DNA of 27,297 bases, from contig RFJH01000177.1 of NCBI GenBank assembly GCA_003694975.1, forward strand, positions 1 to 27,297, in the 5' to 3' direction. The position numbers and the translations under genes were made by a program. Position 1 is the stretch's first letter. Each line of letters begins with the position of its first letter. Positions 14,693-23,428 of this stretch are shown here, piece after piece. Origin of the DNA: Anaerolineae bacterium (lineage in GTDB: Bacteria > Chloroflexota > Anaerolineae > Anaerolineales > Villigracilaceae). The notes under the pieces were generated by a model. That model ran no database searches and was not told where the DNA came from. It saw only the letters and a list, made by a program, of their open reading frames with translations.

Positions 14693-14993
14693 CAAACGCC
14701 CGCGGTGCCACCCACGTTAGGCTGCTTTTAACCAAAAAACCCGTTGGTGATGCAACGGGAAAAGAAGCCAGCCTCACTCATTTTCGGGTACGGCCACCGT
14801 TCGCACGAACCATGGCGATACCCTAGCCCGATAACGGGGGCTACCGGCACGGGCTACTTGTTTCCGTTCGCCCTGCGGCTCCGAGGTCCATTCGGCGCTG
14901 CCGTTTCGGGCAGGGCTTTCACCTACCGCCTGCTCTCTGTGCCGTCGTACAGCGCGTACTCGTCCTCTTCACAGCCGTTACGCAACGTTGTTG
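14657..14993 (-). ncRNA. T-box riboswitch with UGG (Trp) specifier
   Basis: The minus-strand leader shows the T-box landmarks in order. AGTA (14960-14957) lies at the specifier-loop 5' side. The AGAGAG (14938-14933) and GGTGAAAGCC (14923-14914) distal elements follow. The helix GCGCTG (14955-14950) pairs with CAGCGC (14900-14895), and directly after it comes GAA-TGG-A (GAA at 14893-14891, TGG at 14890-14888). The specifier is therefore UGG, for tRNA-Trp. The antiterminator core AACGTGGGTGGCACCGCG covers 14718-14701 and includes the TGGC bulge that pairs with the uncharged tRNA 3' end. A terminator with a T-run follows. Uncharged tRNA-Trp should permit transcription of the small ORF and trpB2. 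Confidence 0.95.
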
Positions 14994-14999
14994 CGCTAG

Positions 15000-15027
15000 A
15001 TTATATACACATCGGCAAATTTGTCAA
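15000..15027 (-). promoter_or_regulatory. Near-consensus sigma-70 promoter of the trpB2 T-box transcript
   Basis: On the minus strand a perfect -35 TTGACA (15027-15022) and a perfect -10 TATAAT (15005-15000) are separated by 16 bases. Transcription should begin near 14993, just before the T-box stem I. The -35 ends only two bases past the stop codon of the upstream kinase gene (15030). Confidence 0.85.
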
Positions 15028-15029
15028 TA

Positions 15030-16484
15030 TTACGGCGTCGGCGTGACAATCTCCACCGAGGTCCAGTTTCCCAACGGCGTGTTGCCGTAAATCCAGCACT
15101 GTTTGTGTTTTGTCCAGGGCAGGTCAATTTGCACCAGCCACCATCCCTCGTTGTTCGTCGCCAGGATGGGGAGTGTCACCCCCGGGGCGAAGTCGGTCAC
15201 GTCAGCATACGAGGCGCCCGGTCCCACTCGGCAGAAGGAATTGTGGTCGATCAGCAGCATGGGGGTGTTGGGCGTCACGGTGTTGGTAGAGGAAGAGGTC
15301 GGTGTAACGCTGGGAGAGGGAGAGGGTGTCCACGTCGGGGAAGGGGCTGCCGTCGCCGTGGCGGTTGGGGGGAGGGGCGTCTCGGTCACAAACACGACGA
15401 TCGTGGGGGCGGGGACCGGCGAGGGAGGAAAGACGGTCATCATCAGAGGCTGCCAGAAGAGCGCCAGCCCCACCACGCCAAGCAGGCACACAATGGCGGC
15501 GCCGATGCCCAGTCCTGTCCAGAGGGAGAAGCGTTTGGGGCGCGGTGGCGCCACATCCACACGGACGGTGGGAGGAAGTTCGGAAGACACCCTTCGCGTC
15601 TCCCCGGCAAGGTCCGCCCGGACGGTCGGCAGCGCGCCGACCTCCTCGCTCTCTCCGCCGGCCTCCAGCGCGGCGCGGAAGGCTGCCATGCTCGGATAGC
15701 GGTCTTCCGGACGCTTGGCGAGTGCTTTCATAATCAAGCGCACAACCGGCTCCGGCAAGTCCGGCACGTATTGGAGGGGAGAAGGCAAGGGCTCCCGCAC
15801 GTGCTTGAGCAGAACGGTCATCGGCGTGTTGCCGCTATAAGGCCGGTGGCCGGTGACCATTTCATAGAGCACCACGCCCAGAGAGTAGATATCGGCGCGG
15901 TAATCCACACCCTCGTTCGTCGCCTGTTCTGGGGCCATGTAATCGGGGGTGCCGATCAGCGTCCCCGTAGTGGTCAATTGGGTCGCACCGTCGCCGCCCA
16001 GGGCTTTGGCGATCCCGAAGTCGGTCAACATCGGCTCGCCGCGCTCATTGATCAGGATGTTCGACGGCTTGACATCCCGATGGATGATGTGGCGTTCGTG
16101 CGCGTGGTGGAGGGCATCGGCAACAGGGATGAGCAAGCGGAACGCTTCCTGCCACGGGAACGGACGTCCGCCGCGTTCGGCGATGACCGCTTTCAATGTC
16201 TTCCCCTGGACGTATTCCATGACCAGATAGGGGACGCCATCCTGTTCATCGAAATCCAGCACCTTGACGATATTGGGATGAGAAAGGCGGGCGAGGCTCT
16301 TCGCCTCACGTTCAAACCGCACGAGGATTTTCGCCAGTTCGTCCGGGGCGAACAGGTCACGCCGAATGACTTTGAGGGCAACCTCGCGTTCGAGGCGGAT
16401 ATCCAGAGCCTTGTAGACCGTTGCCATCCCCCCTTCGCCTAACGTTTCGATGACCTGATAACGGTTCGAGAAAATCGTTGCCAT
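15030..16484 (-). CDS. Transmembrane Ser/Thr protein kinase with extracellular SH3-like domain
   Basis: A 484-residue PknB-type kinase, start ATG 16484 with GAGGAGGAGGG directly upstream. The kinase domain covers about 9-270: glycine loop LGEGGMATVY, VALKVIRR lysine, catalytic HRDVKPSNIL, TDFGIAK magnesium loop, activation segment TLIGTPDYMAPEQ and DIYSLGVVLYEMVTGHRPYSG. A cytoplasmic linker leads to a membrane helix (about 320-345), then a Pro/Thr-rich spacer and a C-terminal bacterial SH3-like domain (about 405-480; FCRVGPGASYADV...NEGWWLVQI...CWIYG). Such outward domains often sense wall material; PASTA repeats are absent. All catalytic residues are present. It follows the second kinase gene by 16 bases and is probably in the same operon, and the two kinase domains are close paralogues. 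Confidence 0.93.
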   Translation of the reverse strand: MATIFSNRYQVIETLGEGGMATVYKALDIRLEREVALKVIRRDLFAPDELAKILVRFEREAKSLARLSHPNIVKVLDFDEQDGVPYLVMEYVQGKTLKAVIAERGGRPFPWQEAFRLLIPVADALHHAHERHIIHRDVKPSNILINERGEPMLTDFGIAKALGGDGATQLTTTGTLIGTPDYMAPEQATNEGVDYRADIYSLGVVLYEMVTGHRPYSGNTPMTVLLKHVREPLPSPLQYVPDLPEPVVRLIMKALAKRPEDRYPSMAAFRAALEAGGESEEVGALPTVRADLAGETRRVSSELPPTVRVDVAPPRPKRFSLWTGLGIGAAIVCLLGVVGLALFWQPLMMTVFPPSPVPAPTIVVFVTETPLPPTATATAAPSPTWTPSPSPSVTPTSSSTNTVTPNTPMLLIDHNSFCRVGPGASYADVTDFAPGVTLPILATNNEGWWLVQIDLPWTKHKQCWIYGNTPLGNWTSVEIVTPTP

Positions 16485-16500
16485 ACCCTCCTCCTCGTTT

Positions 16501-18345
16501 TCAAGGAAGCGTGTCGAACACGCAACGGAAGCCGGTCTTGTAATCCGGCTGAGTTTGCTTCCAGGGATTGCGGTAGGCGCTGCTGGCGAAACAGGCCTCC
16601 ACGCCGTAAGCGCCGCCGCGCGTGATGCCCGTAGTGAACGAATCCTGCATCCATTCCCGGACGTTACCGGCCATATCCAGCACGCCGTAGGGACTGGCAC
16701 CCAACGGATAGGTTCCAACGATGACCGTATCGCCGACGAAGCGCGCCACATTGGCGAGTTCCGGCGAAGGTGGTTCATCCCCCCAGGGGAAGAGGCGACC
16801 GTCTGTCCCGCGCGCGGCCTTCTCCCACTCCTGCTCTGTGGGAAGGCGTCCCCCCGCCCACACGCAATAGTTCTGCGCCGCCAGCCACCCAACGAAGACC
16901 ACCGGATAATCCTGGTATTGTGGATCGGTGTAGTAATGCTTGTAGAGAGGGGTGTTCACCGCCGCAGAAGGAGGACAGTCGCCCTCACCAACGCAGCGCC
17001 GGTACATCAGATTGGTCACTTCAGTCTTGTGAATCCAGAAGCCGCCGGTCTGCTCCTGATGCGCAGGAGTAGAGGCGGCGAAGCGGTCTTGCGTGCAAGA
17101 GGGATGAATGCGTGTCAGGGCTTCCACCTGCTCCTCATCAAGACCCATCGTGAACGGCCCGGCAGGGATGTAGATGACGGCTGCGCCATCGCGAGGGTTG
17201 ATCCGCTCTTCGCCCGCCACAGGGCCTTGTGGAGGCGTCGCCGTCGGCGGAGCGGACGTAGATTCCGGGGTGGGAGCCGCCGTCGTGTTCGTCGGCGAGG
17301 GGAGGGGCGTATCGCTCACAACGAGGAATGTTTGCGTCGGCGAGGGGGAAGGGGAGGAAAGGCCGGTGGGAAGGATGCGACTCGCGGCGAAAGCCAGCGC
17401 TGCCAGAAGGAACAGGGATAGCACACCGACAAGAGGGAGGACGGCAAGTCGCCGCCGCGCCTGGGGGCGTTCGGGAGGCGGAGTCGGCAAAGCACGCTCG
17501 CCACGCGCCATGCGTTCGAGGGCCTCGGCCAGCGCCCCCATGTGCGGGAAGCGTTCCTCCGGTCGCTTGGCCAACCCCTTCTGTAGAACCAGGACCACGT
17601 CCTCCGGCAGGTGAGGGGCGAAGTGGCGCGGGTCGGGAAGCGGCTCGGAGACGTGTTTGACCAGCACGGACATCGGCGAATCGCCCTGGAAGGGGCGATG
17701 TCCGGTGACCATTTCATAGAGCACCACACATAGGGAGTAGATGTCGCAACGGTGATCAATTGGCTCGCCGCCGGCCTGTTCGGGGGCCATGTACTCCGGC
17801 GTGCCGATTCCCACACCGGTGGCGGTCAGGTCACTTGCGCCCTCCCCGCTCAGGACTTTGACGATGCCAAAATCCGAGAGCATGGGGCGCTCATCTTCGG
17901 AGATGAGGATGTTGGAAGGCTTGATATCGCGGTGGACAATGCCGTGTTGATGGGCGTGTTCCAGAGCGCGAGCGATAGGGGCCAGCCAGCGGGCTGCTTC
18001 CTGCCAGGGCATCGGCGCTCCCTGCAAATGGGCCAAACGCTGCTTGAGCGTTCCGCCGGGGACATATTCCATCACCAGGTAGGGTACGCCGTCCTGCTCG
18101 CCGTAATCCAGCACTTTGACGATGTTTGGGTGAGAGAGCCGCGCCAGGGATTTCGCCTCCCGCTCGAAGCGCGCCAGGGTCTCCGCCAGGTGCGCCGGGG
18201 GGATCGCACCGCGCCGAATGACCTTAAGTGCCACGTCCCGGTCCAGGCGCGTGTCGTGCGCCCTGTACACGGTGGCCATCCCCCCCTCACCCAGGAGTTC
18301 AAGAACGTGATACCGCCCCACGTGCTGACCGATCAGGCCCGACAT
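16501..18345 (-). CDS. Transmembrane Ser/Thr protein kinase with C-terminal sulfatase-modifying-factor-like domain
   Basis: A 614-residue PknB-type kinase with start ATG 18345 (GAGAGGA just upstream). The kinase domain (about 12-275) has LGEGGMATVY, VALKVIRR, HRDIKPSNIL, SDFGIVK and GIGTPEYMAPEQ. A membrane helix lies at about 298-320 and a Ser/Thr/Pro spacer follows. Residues about 385-612 form an FGE-sulfatase (SUMF1-like) domain: IPAGPFTMG, HKTEVTNLMYRRCV, YPVVFVGWLAAQNYCVWAGGRLPTEQEWEKAARG, FPWGDE, YGVLDMAGNVREW, GGAYG. In formylglycine-generating enzymes two cysteines follow the GGS/GGA segment. Here that place reads GVEACFA, so both catalytic Cys positions are replaced. The domain is therefore probably a binding or sensing module, not a sulfatase activator. 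It is the first gene of the kinase pair. Confidence 0.93.
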   Translation of the reverse strand: MSGLIGQHVGRYHVLELLGEGGMATVYRAHDTRLDRDVALKVIRRGAIPPAHLAETLARFEREAKSLARLSHPNIVKVLDYGEQDGVPYLVMEYVPGGTLKQRLAHLQGAPMPWQEAARWLAPIARALEHAHQHGIVHRDIKPSNILISEDERPMLSDFGIVKVLSGEGASDLTATGVGIGTPEYMAPEQAGGEPIDHRCDIYSLCVVLYEMVTGHRPFQGDSPMSVLVKHVSEPLPDPRHFAPHLPEDVVLVLQKGLAKRPEERFPHMGALAEALERMARGERALPTPPPERPQARRRLAVLPLVGVLSLFLLAALAFAASRILPTGLSSPSPSPTQTFLVVSDTPLPSPTNTTAAPTPESTSAPPTATPPQGPVAGEERINPRDGAAVIYIPAGPFTMGLDEEQVEALTRIHPSCTQDRFAASTPAHQEQTGGFWIHKTEVTNLMYRRCVGEGDCPPSAAVNTPLYKHYYTDPQYQDYPVVFVGWLAAQNYCVWAGGRLPTEQEWEKAARGTDGRLFPWGDEPPSPELANVARFVGDTVIVGTYPLGASPYGVLDMAGNVREWMQDSFTTGITRGGAYGVEACFASSAYRNPWKQTQPDYKTGFRCVFDTLP

Positions 18346-18358
18346 GTTCCTCTCACCG

Positions 18359-18370
18359 CCATTATAATGG
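18359..18370. promoter_or_regulatory. Palindromic divergent -10 element
   Basis: CCATTATAATGG is a perfect 12-bp palindrome that offers TATAAT on both strands: plus at 18363-18368, and minus at 18366-18361. It sits between the divergent kinase (start 18345) and phosphorylase (start 18408) genes, which are only 62 bases apart. No clear -35 was seen for either direction. The palindrome may also be a repressor site. Confidence 0.5.
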
Positions 18371-18407
18371 TATCATTGCATCATCTTACCACAACCCTCA
18401 CAACGTG

Positions 18408-20582
18408 ATGATACCTTTCCGCACCCATCTGCCAAACAATTTCGACCTGCCGCGCCGCATCCACCGCCTGGCCGAACTGGCCTACAACCTGTGGTGGACG
18501 TGGCAGCCAGAAGCACAACGCCTTTTCTCACGTCTCGATAGCGCCCTCTGGGAACGCGTGGGGCACAACCCCGTCCGCCTGTTGCGAGAGGCGGAACGCG
18601 CCTGCCTGAACGAGGCTGCCCTGGACACCGCCTACCTGGCGCGTTATGACCGCGTCTTGAGCGCGTTCGACACCTATCTGACCCGCTCCGATACCTGGGC
18701 CGCCCGCGCTCATCCCGAACTGACACGGCGCCCCATCGCCTATTTCTCGATGGAATACGGCCTGCACGAAACGCTGCCCATCTACTCCGGCGGCCTGGGC
18801 GTTCTCTCCGGCGACCACTTGAAAGAAGCCTCCGACCTTGGTCTGCCGCTCGTCGGCGTTGGCCTGCTTTACGCCGAGGGATACTTTACTCAACGCATCT
18901 CGGAAGACGGTTGGCAGAGCGCCCATAACAATCCTCTGAACTTCGAAGAACTGCCCCTCCTTCCCATCCTGAACGAGGACGGTCAGCCCGTCATCATCGA
19001 GGTGGACTTTCCGGACCGCCGCGTCGCACTGCGCATCTGGGAGGTGCGCGTCGGACGCGTGCCACTCTACCTGCTCGATTCCAACGTAGAGGCCAATTCA
19101 CCTGCCGACCGGCAACTCACCGCCCGTCTCTACTGGAGCGATCTCGACCTTCGCATCTCCCAGGAAATGCTTCTGGGAATCGGCGGTGTACGCGCCCTGC
19201 GCGCTCTGGGCCATGATCCTGCCGCCTGGCACATGAACGAAGGCCATTCCGCCTTCCTGACCCTGGAACGGACACGTGAACTGGTGGCCGAAGGGGTACC
19301 TTTCGACGAGGCCGTGGCGCGCGTGCGCGCCGCGAGTATTTTCACCACCCATACCCCTGTCCCGGCCGGCAACGACGAATTCCCCCTCTGGCTGGTAGAT
19401 AAACACCTCGCGGCCTTCTGGCCACAACTCGGCCTGACCCGTGACCGCTTCGTAGACCTGGCACGCAATCAGCAGCCCTGGGGTGAGACCTTCAGCATGG
19501 GCGTCCTCGCCCTGCGCCTCTCTGAGGGACGCAACGCTGTCTCCGAACTCCACGGGCGTGTGGCACGCCGAATGTGGCATTTCCTCTGGCCCGAACGCGC
19601 CGAGGAAGATGTTCCCATCACACACGTGACCAACGGTGTGCACACCGCGACCTGGCTGGCACGCCGTCTGCGCGTCCTCCTGGCACACTATCTGGGCGAA
19701 GACTGGCTCGAGCACCTGGACGACCCCGAACTGTGGGACCGCGTGCGCCTGATCCCGCCCGAAGAACTGTGGACCGTCCATCAGCATCAGAAGCGGAAAT
19801 TGGTTTTCTATCTGCGCGAGCGGGCGCGGCAACAGTGGCTGCATGAGGGAGTACATCCTGTGCAGGTCATTGCCTCCGGTGCCCTGCTCGATCCTTATGC
19901 CCTGACGATAGGTTTCGCGCGCCGCTTTGCCACCTACAAGCGCGCCGACCTGATTTTGAGCGATGTCGAGCGCCTCCTTGCCATCATCAATCGTCCCAAC
20001 CTGCCTGTACAGGTCATCTTTGCCGGTAAGGCACACCCTGCCGATGAGCCGGGGAAGCAACTCATTCAGCACGTCTACCGCATCGTCAAGCGCGCCGAGA
20101 CGGGTGGCCGCCTAGTCTTCCTTCAGGATTACGACATGAACCTGGCCCGCTATCTCGTTCAGGGGGTGGACGTGTGGCTCAACACCCCGCGCCGTCCGAA
20201 CGAAGCCTCCGGCACATCGGGAATGAAGGCCGCTCTGAACGGCGTGCTCAACTTCTCCATCCTGGACGGTTGGTGGCGCGAAGCCTACAACGGTCACAAC
20301 GGCTGGGCCATTGGCGATGACCGCGATCCGGATCCCGAATCGGTGGAGGAACAGGATCGCGCGGATGCCCTCAGCCTTTACGAAACGCTGGAAAACGAAA
20401 TCATCCCCCTCTACTACGACCGCGACGCGCACGACCTGCCTCTGAAATGGGTCGAGCGCGTGAAGGAATCCATGCGCACCGTCGCCCCGCATTTCAGCAC
20501 GCGGCGGATGCTCAAGGAGTACATAGAGCGACTCTACCTGCCGGCTGCCGCCTCGGAGGTCACCGCAGTCCAGGAGGGTTGA
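18408..20582 (+). CDS. glgP: Alpha-glucan (glycogen) phosphorylase, GT35
   Basis: A 724-residue PLP-dependent enzyme that releases glucose-1-phosphate from glycogen or maltodextrin. The start ATG at 18408 has no clear ribosome-binding site; a GTG at 18405 is an alternative. An N-terminal DUF3417-type domain (about 10-100, LAYNLWWTWQPEAQRLF) precedes the GT35 fold. Conserved segments include AYFSMEYGLHETLPIYSGGLGVLSGDHLKEASDLG, HMNEGHSAFL, FTTHTPVPAGNDEF and GFARRFATYKRADL. The PLP-lysine segment RPNEASGTSGMKAALNGVLNFS places the Schiff-base lysine at about 607. Length and motifs fit the compact phosphorylases of thermophiles and archaea, not the ~800-840-residue GlgP/MalP type of E. coli. It is divergent from the kinase pair. 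It ends 184 bases before comM, so it is probably its own unit. Confidence 0.95.
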   Translation: MIPFRTHLPNNFDLPRRIHRLAELAYNLWWTWQPEAQRLFSRLDSALWERVGHNPVRLLREAERACLNEAALDTAYLARYDRVLSAFDTYLTRSDTWAARAHPELTRRPIAYFSMEYGLHETLPIYSGGLGVLSGDHLKEASDLGLPLVGVGLLYAEGYFTQRISEDGWQSAHNNPLNFEELPLLPILNEDGQPVIIEVDFPDRRVALRIWEVRVGRVPLYLLDSNVEANSPADRQLTARLYWSDLDLRISQEMLLGIGGVRALRALGHDPAAWHMNEGHSAFLTLERTRELVAEGVPFDEAVARVRAASIFTTHTPVPAGNDEFPLWLVDKHLAAFWPQLGLTRDRFVDLARNQQPWGETFSMGVLALRLSEGRNAVSELHGRVARRMWHFLWPERAEEDVPITHVTNGVHTATWLARRLRVLLAHYLGEDWLEHLDDPELWDRVRLIPPEELWTVHQHQKRKLVFYLRERARQQWLHEGVHPVQVIASGALLDPYALTIGFARRFATYKRADLILSDVERLLAIINRPNLPVQVIFAGKAHPADEPGKQLIQHVYRIVKRAETGGRLVFLQDYDMNLARYLVQGVDVWLNTPRRPNEASGTSGMKAALNGVLNFSILDGWWREAYNGHNGWAIGDDRDPDPESVEEQDRADALSLYETLENEIIPLYYDRDAHDLPLKWVERVKESMRTVAPHFSTRRMLKEYIERLYLPAAASEVTAVQEG

Positions 20583-20625
20583 TGGTCACTGCCTGCACCG
20601 GCAAAAAACGCTCACGCCGAATCTG

Positions 20626-20661
20626 TTGAAAGCGTTTCGACCGGGCAAGTTATGATATAGT
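20626..20661 (+). promoter_or_regulatory. Probable promoter of the comM/yifB gene
   Basis: TTGAAA (20626-20631) is followed by TATGAT (19-base spacer) and overlapping TGATATAGT, an extended -10 (TATAGT 20656-20661). This would give a leader of roughly 100 bases before the comM start at 20767. No riboswitch-like structure was recognised in that leader. Confidence 0.5.
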
Positions 20662-20766
20662 TTTTGCGTAGGACGCACATCGTTCGCGTTTTTCCACGTC
20701 CTGCCCACTGCGCAACTTCTGTTTCGAGAGAGATCGGGAAGACCGGTTCTCAAGGAATACGCTCTC

Positions 20767-22305
20767 ATGCTGGCGCGTGTCTACTCGTGTGCCGTTATCG
20801 GCCTGGAAGGCGTCATCGTTGAAGTCGAGGTAGATACCGGCCCGGGGTTGCCGGGAATGACCATCGTCGGCCTGCCGGATACAGCCGTCCAGGAAAGCCG
20901 AGAGCGCGTCCAGGCTGCGGTCAAGAACGCCGGATTCCCGTACCCTCGCAAGCGCATCATTGTCAACCTGGCGCCGGCTTCCGTCCGCAAAGAGGGGCCG
21001 GCTTACGATCTCCCCATCGCCTTGGGGGTGATGGTGATGAGCGGACTGCTCCCTCAGGAGGCCGTCGAGGGGACTCTGGTCATCGGTGAACTCTCCCTGG
21101 ATGGCTCTGTGAGGCACACGCGCGGCGTGTTGCCGATGGCTGCCGTGGCCCGTCGCGAGGGATTCCGCCGTTTGCTGGTCCCCGCCGCCGATGCCGCTGA
21201 AGCCGCCCTCATCCCCGGCCTGGAAGTCATTCCGGTGGAGACCCTGGAGCAACTCTACGCTCATCTGAGCGGCATCCAGGCCATTCCTCCTCAGCCACCT
21301 GTGGATATCGAGCGCACCGTCTCCACGCCGGAGGTGGATTTCAGCGAAATCCGGGGGCAGGAACACGCCAAACGCGCCCTGGAAGTGGCTGCGGCCGGGG
21401 GACACAACGTCCTGATGATCGGCCCTCCAGGCGCCGGGAAGACCCTCCTGGCACGCGCTCTACCGGGCATCCTCCCCCGCATGACCGTTGATGAAGCCCT
21501 GGATGTCACCCGCATCTATTCCGTCGCCGACATGCTCCCCCCGGATACCCCTCTTATCCGCACGCGCCCTTTTCGCGCCCCGCATCACACCATCAGTCAC
21601 GCCGGGTTGGTCGGTGGTGGGAACTGGCCCCACCCCGGCGAGATTTCCCTCGCCCATCGCGGCGTCCTCTTCCTGGACGAATTGCCCGAATTCGGCACGC
21701 GTGTCCTGGAGGTGCTCCGACAGCCGATGGAAGACAAAGTGGTCACCATCAGCCGCGCTCAGGGCACGCTGACCTTCCCGGCCAACTTCATGCTCGTCGC
21801 GGCCATGAACCCTTGCCCCTGTGGATACTATGGTGACCCGGTCAAGGAATGCACGTGCTCATCCGCCACCGTCACCCGTTATCAGAAACGCATCTCCGGT
21901 CCCTTGCTTGATCGCATTGACATTCACATCGAGGTGCCGCGCGTGGACTATGAGAAACTCAGCAGCGATCGCGCCGGTGAACCCTCGGCGGTCATTCAGA
22001 CCAGAGTAGAGGCGGCGCGCGAGCGACAGCGACGTCGCTTCGCCGGCCTTGAAACCGCAAGACCCCTCCTGTGCAACGCAGACATGGGAGTAAGTGAAAT
22101 CCGCACTTTCTGTCGCCTGGACGATACCGGTCGCGCCCTGCTCAAGACGGCCATGAATCAGTTGCAACTCTCCGCACGCGCCTACCACCGCGTCCTCAAA
22201 CTGGCGCGCACCATCGCCGACCTGGCCGATAGCGAAGAAATCCAGCCCGCCCACCTCGCCGAAGCATTGCAATACCGCCCCCGTTTGTTGACGTTCGGAC
22301 CATAA
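20767..22305 (+). CDS. comM: ComM/YifB-family AAA+ Mg-chelatase-like ATPase
   Basis: A 512-residue protein with an N-terminal Lon-like/ChlI domain (about 1-170; GLPGMTIVGLPDTAVQESRERV, NLAPASVRKEGPAYDLPIALG, LVIGELSLDGSVRHTRGVLP). The AAA+ core starts near 195 with Walker A GPPGAGKTLLARALPGILP (about 219), then HHTISHAGLVGGG, Walker B VLFLDELPEF, and MNPCPCGYYGD with paired cysteines. A Mg-chelatase C-terminal domain (SARAYHRVLKLARTIADL) closes the protein. ComM is a hexameric helicase that promotes branch migration during natural transformation; the family is widespread and competence is not implied. Its stop overlaps the next start by one base (TAATG). The helix-turn-like insert and arginine finger positions look intact. 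Confidence 0.94.
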   Translation: MLARVYSCAVIGLEGVIVEVEVDTGPGLPGMTIVGLPDTAVQESRERVQAAVKNAGFPYPRKRIIVNLAPASVRKEGPAYDLPIALGVMVMSGLLPQEAVEGTLVIGELSLDGSVRHTRGVLPMAAVARREGFRRLLVPAADAAEAALIPGLEVIPVETLEQLYAHLSGIQAIPPQPPVDIERTVSTPEVDFSEIRGQEHAKRALEVAAAGGHNVLMIGPPGAGKTLLARALPGILPRMTVDEALDVTRIYSVADMLPPDTPLIRTRPFRAPHHTISHAGLVGGGNWPHPGEISLAHRGVLFLDELPEFGTRVLEVLRQPMEDKVVTISRAQGTLTFPANFMLVAAMNPCPCGYYGDPVKECTCSSATVTRYQKRISGPLLDRIDIHIEVPRVDYEKLSSDRAGEPSAVIQTRVEAARERQRRRFAGLETARPLLCNADMGVSEIRTFCRLDDTGRALLKTAMNQLQLSARAYHRVLKLARTIADLADSEEIQPAHLAEALQYRPRLLTFGP

Positions 22306-23057
22306 TGCCGGGAGGCCCCTTGAACGATTCCACTTACCACTTCCTCCGCTTTTTGCTCGATGCGAACTTATGGGGAGGCGAACTCCTGAATGCCGATCAT
22401 CTCCCTTCCTCCGGTCCGGCGGTTTTCGTCTCCAATCACCTGGGCGCTCTGGGGCCTATTGGCGTCATCAGTTCCATTCCTATTCGACTCTACCCCTGGA
22501 TCATTGCCGATATGGTGGACTCCCGCCTCGCGCCGGATTACCTGCGTGTGGATTTCGTCGAGCGGGAACTGGGATTACGCCCTCCCTGGAGCATGGCCCT
22601 GGCGCGTCTGATCGCCGCCATCTCCACCCCCCTCTTGCGTTCCGTGGGGTGTGTGCCGGTTTATCGCGAAGCCCAGAACCTTCAGACCACGTTCGCCATG
22701 AGCCTGTCCTTGCTGCAACAAGGGAAGTGCCTCCTCATCTTCCCCGAAGACCCTCGACTACCTGCTGACCCGCTCACCCGCATCGCACCCTTCAAGAAAG
22801 GGTTTGCGCGTCTGGGGGAACGATACTACCGACAAAGCGGCACGCGTCTCCCTTTCTACCCCCTGGCCGTCCATGAGAGTCGCCGCGTGATGGTCGGACA
22901 GCCGGTCACTTATGACCCCCTGAACCCTCGCGCGGACGAACGGCTGCGCATCAAACACCTAATGGAACACAGCATACGGGAGATGTACCTCGCCCTTTCC
23001 GGCGGCGGTCCGTCCCCGGACTTCGGCCTGACGCGTCCTGTGGAAGTGGAAGGATAG
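22305..23057 (+). CDS. PlsC-like acyltransferase homologue with altered HX4D motif
   Basis: A 250-residue protein of the lysophosphatidic-acid acyltransferase (PlsC) superfamily. Such enzymes esterify glycerol-3-phosphate derivatives at the membrane. The family box I region reads FVSNHLGALGPIG: His45 is present but the fifth residue is Gly50 where HX4D enzymes have Asp. Box III reads LLIFPEDPRLP, with FPED in place of FPEG. The acceptor-binding regions are still recognisable (GCVPVYREAQNLQTTFAMSLSLLQQGKCLLIF; RLPFYPLAVH). Start: the ATG at 22305 shares its A with the comM stop. A TTG at 22320 has a GGGAGG site four bases upstream and may be the real start. The loss of Asp suggests altered or absent catalysis. 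No signal peptide or clear membrane helix is seen. Confidence 0.8.
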   Translation: MPGGPLNDSTYHFLRFLLDANLWGGELLNADHLPSSGPAVFVSNHLGALGPIGVISSIPIRLYPWIIADMVDSRLAPDYLRVDFVERELGLRPPWSMALARLIAAISTPLLRSVGCVPVYREAQNLQTTFAMSLSLLQQGKCLLIFPEDPRLPADPLTRIAPFKKGFARLGERYYRQSGTRLPFYPLAVHESRRVMVGQPVTYDPLNPRADERLRIKHLMEHSIREMYLALSGGGPSPDFGLTRPVEVEG

Positions 23058-23075
23058 TAAACTCCGCCCAGGGCG

Positions 23076-23428
23076 TTACACGTTGAGCGCCTCGCGCATG
23101 GAACGAAGTTCTTCCTCCACCTGAGCGAACATCTCGCGAGCCTGTGCCACTTTCGGCGCGAGCGAGGTCAGGTTCTGATTCTTTCCCTCCGCCTCCAGTT
23201 CCGCAGCAAGAGAGGAGAGTTCCTGCGCCCCGACCGTCGCGCTGGTGGACTTCAGCGTGTGGGCAGCGCGCACGAACGTCTGGGCATCCCCGTTTCCCAA
23301 AGCGCTTTCCAGATCGGCGAACAGGTTCACGGCGTTGTTCAGATAGGTATCAATGATGTCGGCGATGAAGGCGTCCGCCTCATCTCCCATCATCTCACGA
23401 TACGCATCAAGGGCAGAATGGTCTATTG

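Noticed and set aside
14657..14993. Reading the T-box region as a coding segment on the plus strand
   Set aside because: The frames have no family resemblance, and the RNA motifs explain the conservation pattern.
15021..16442. Long plus-strand frame opposite the kinase gene
   Set aside because: His/Gly/Arg-rich antisense shadow of a well-supported kinase.
19098..20072. 324-residue minus-strand frame opposite the phosphorylase gene
   Set aside because: Antisense shadow; the plus strand carries a full GT35 enzyme with PLP lysine.
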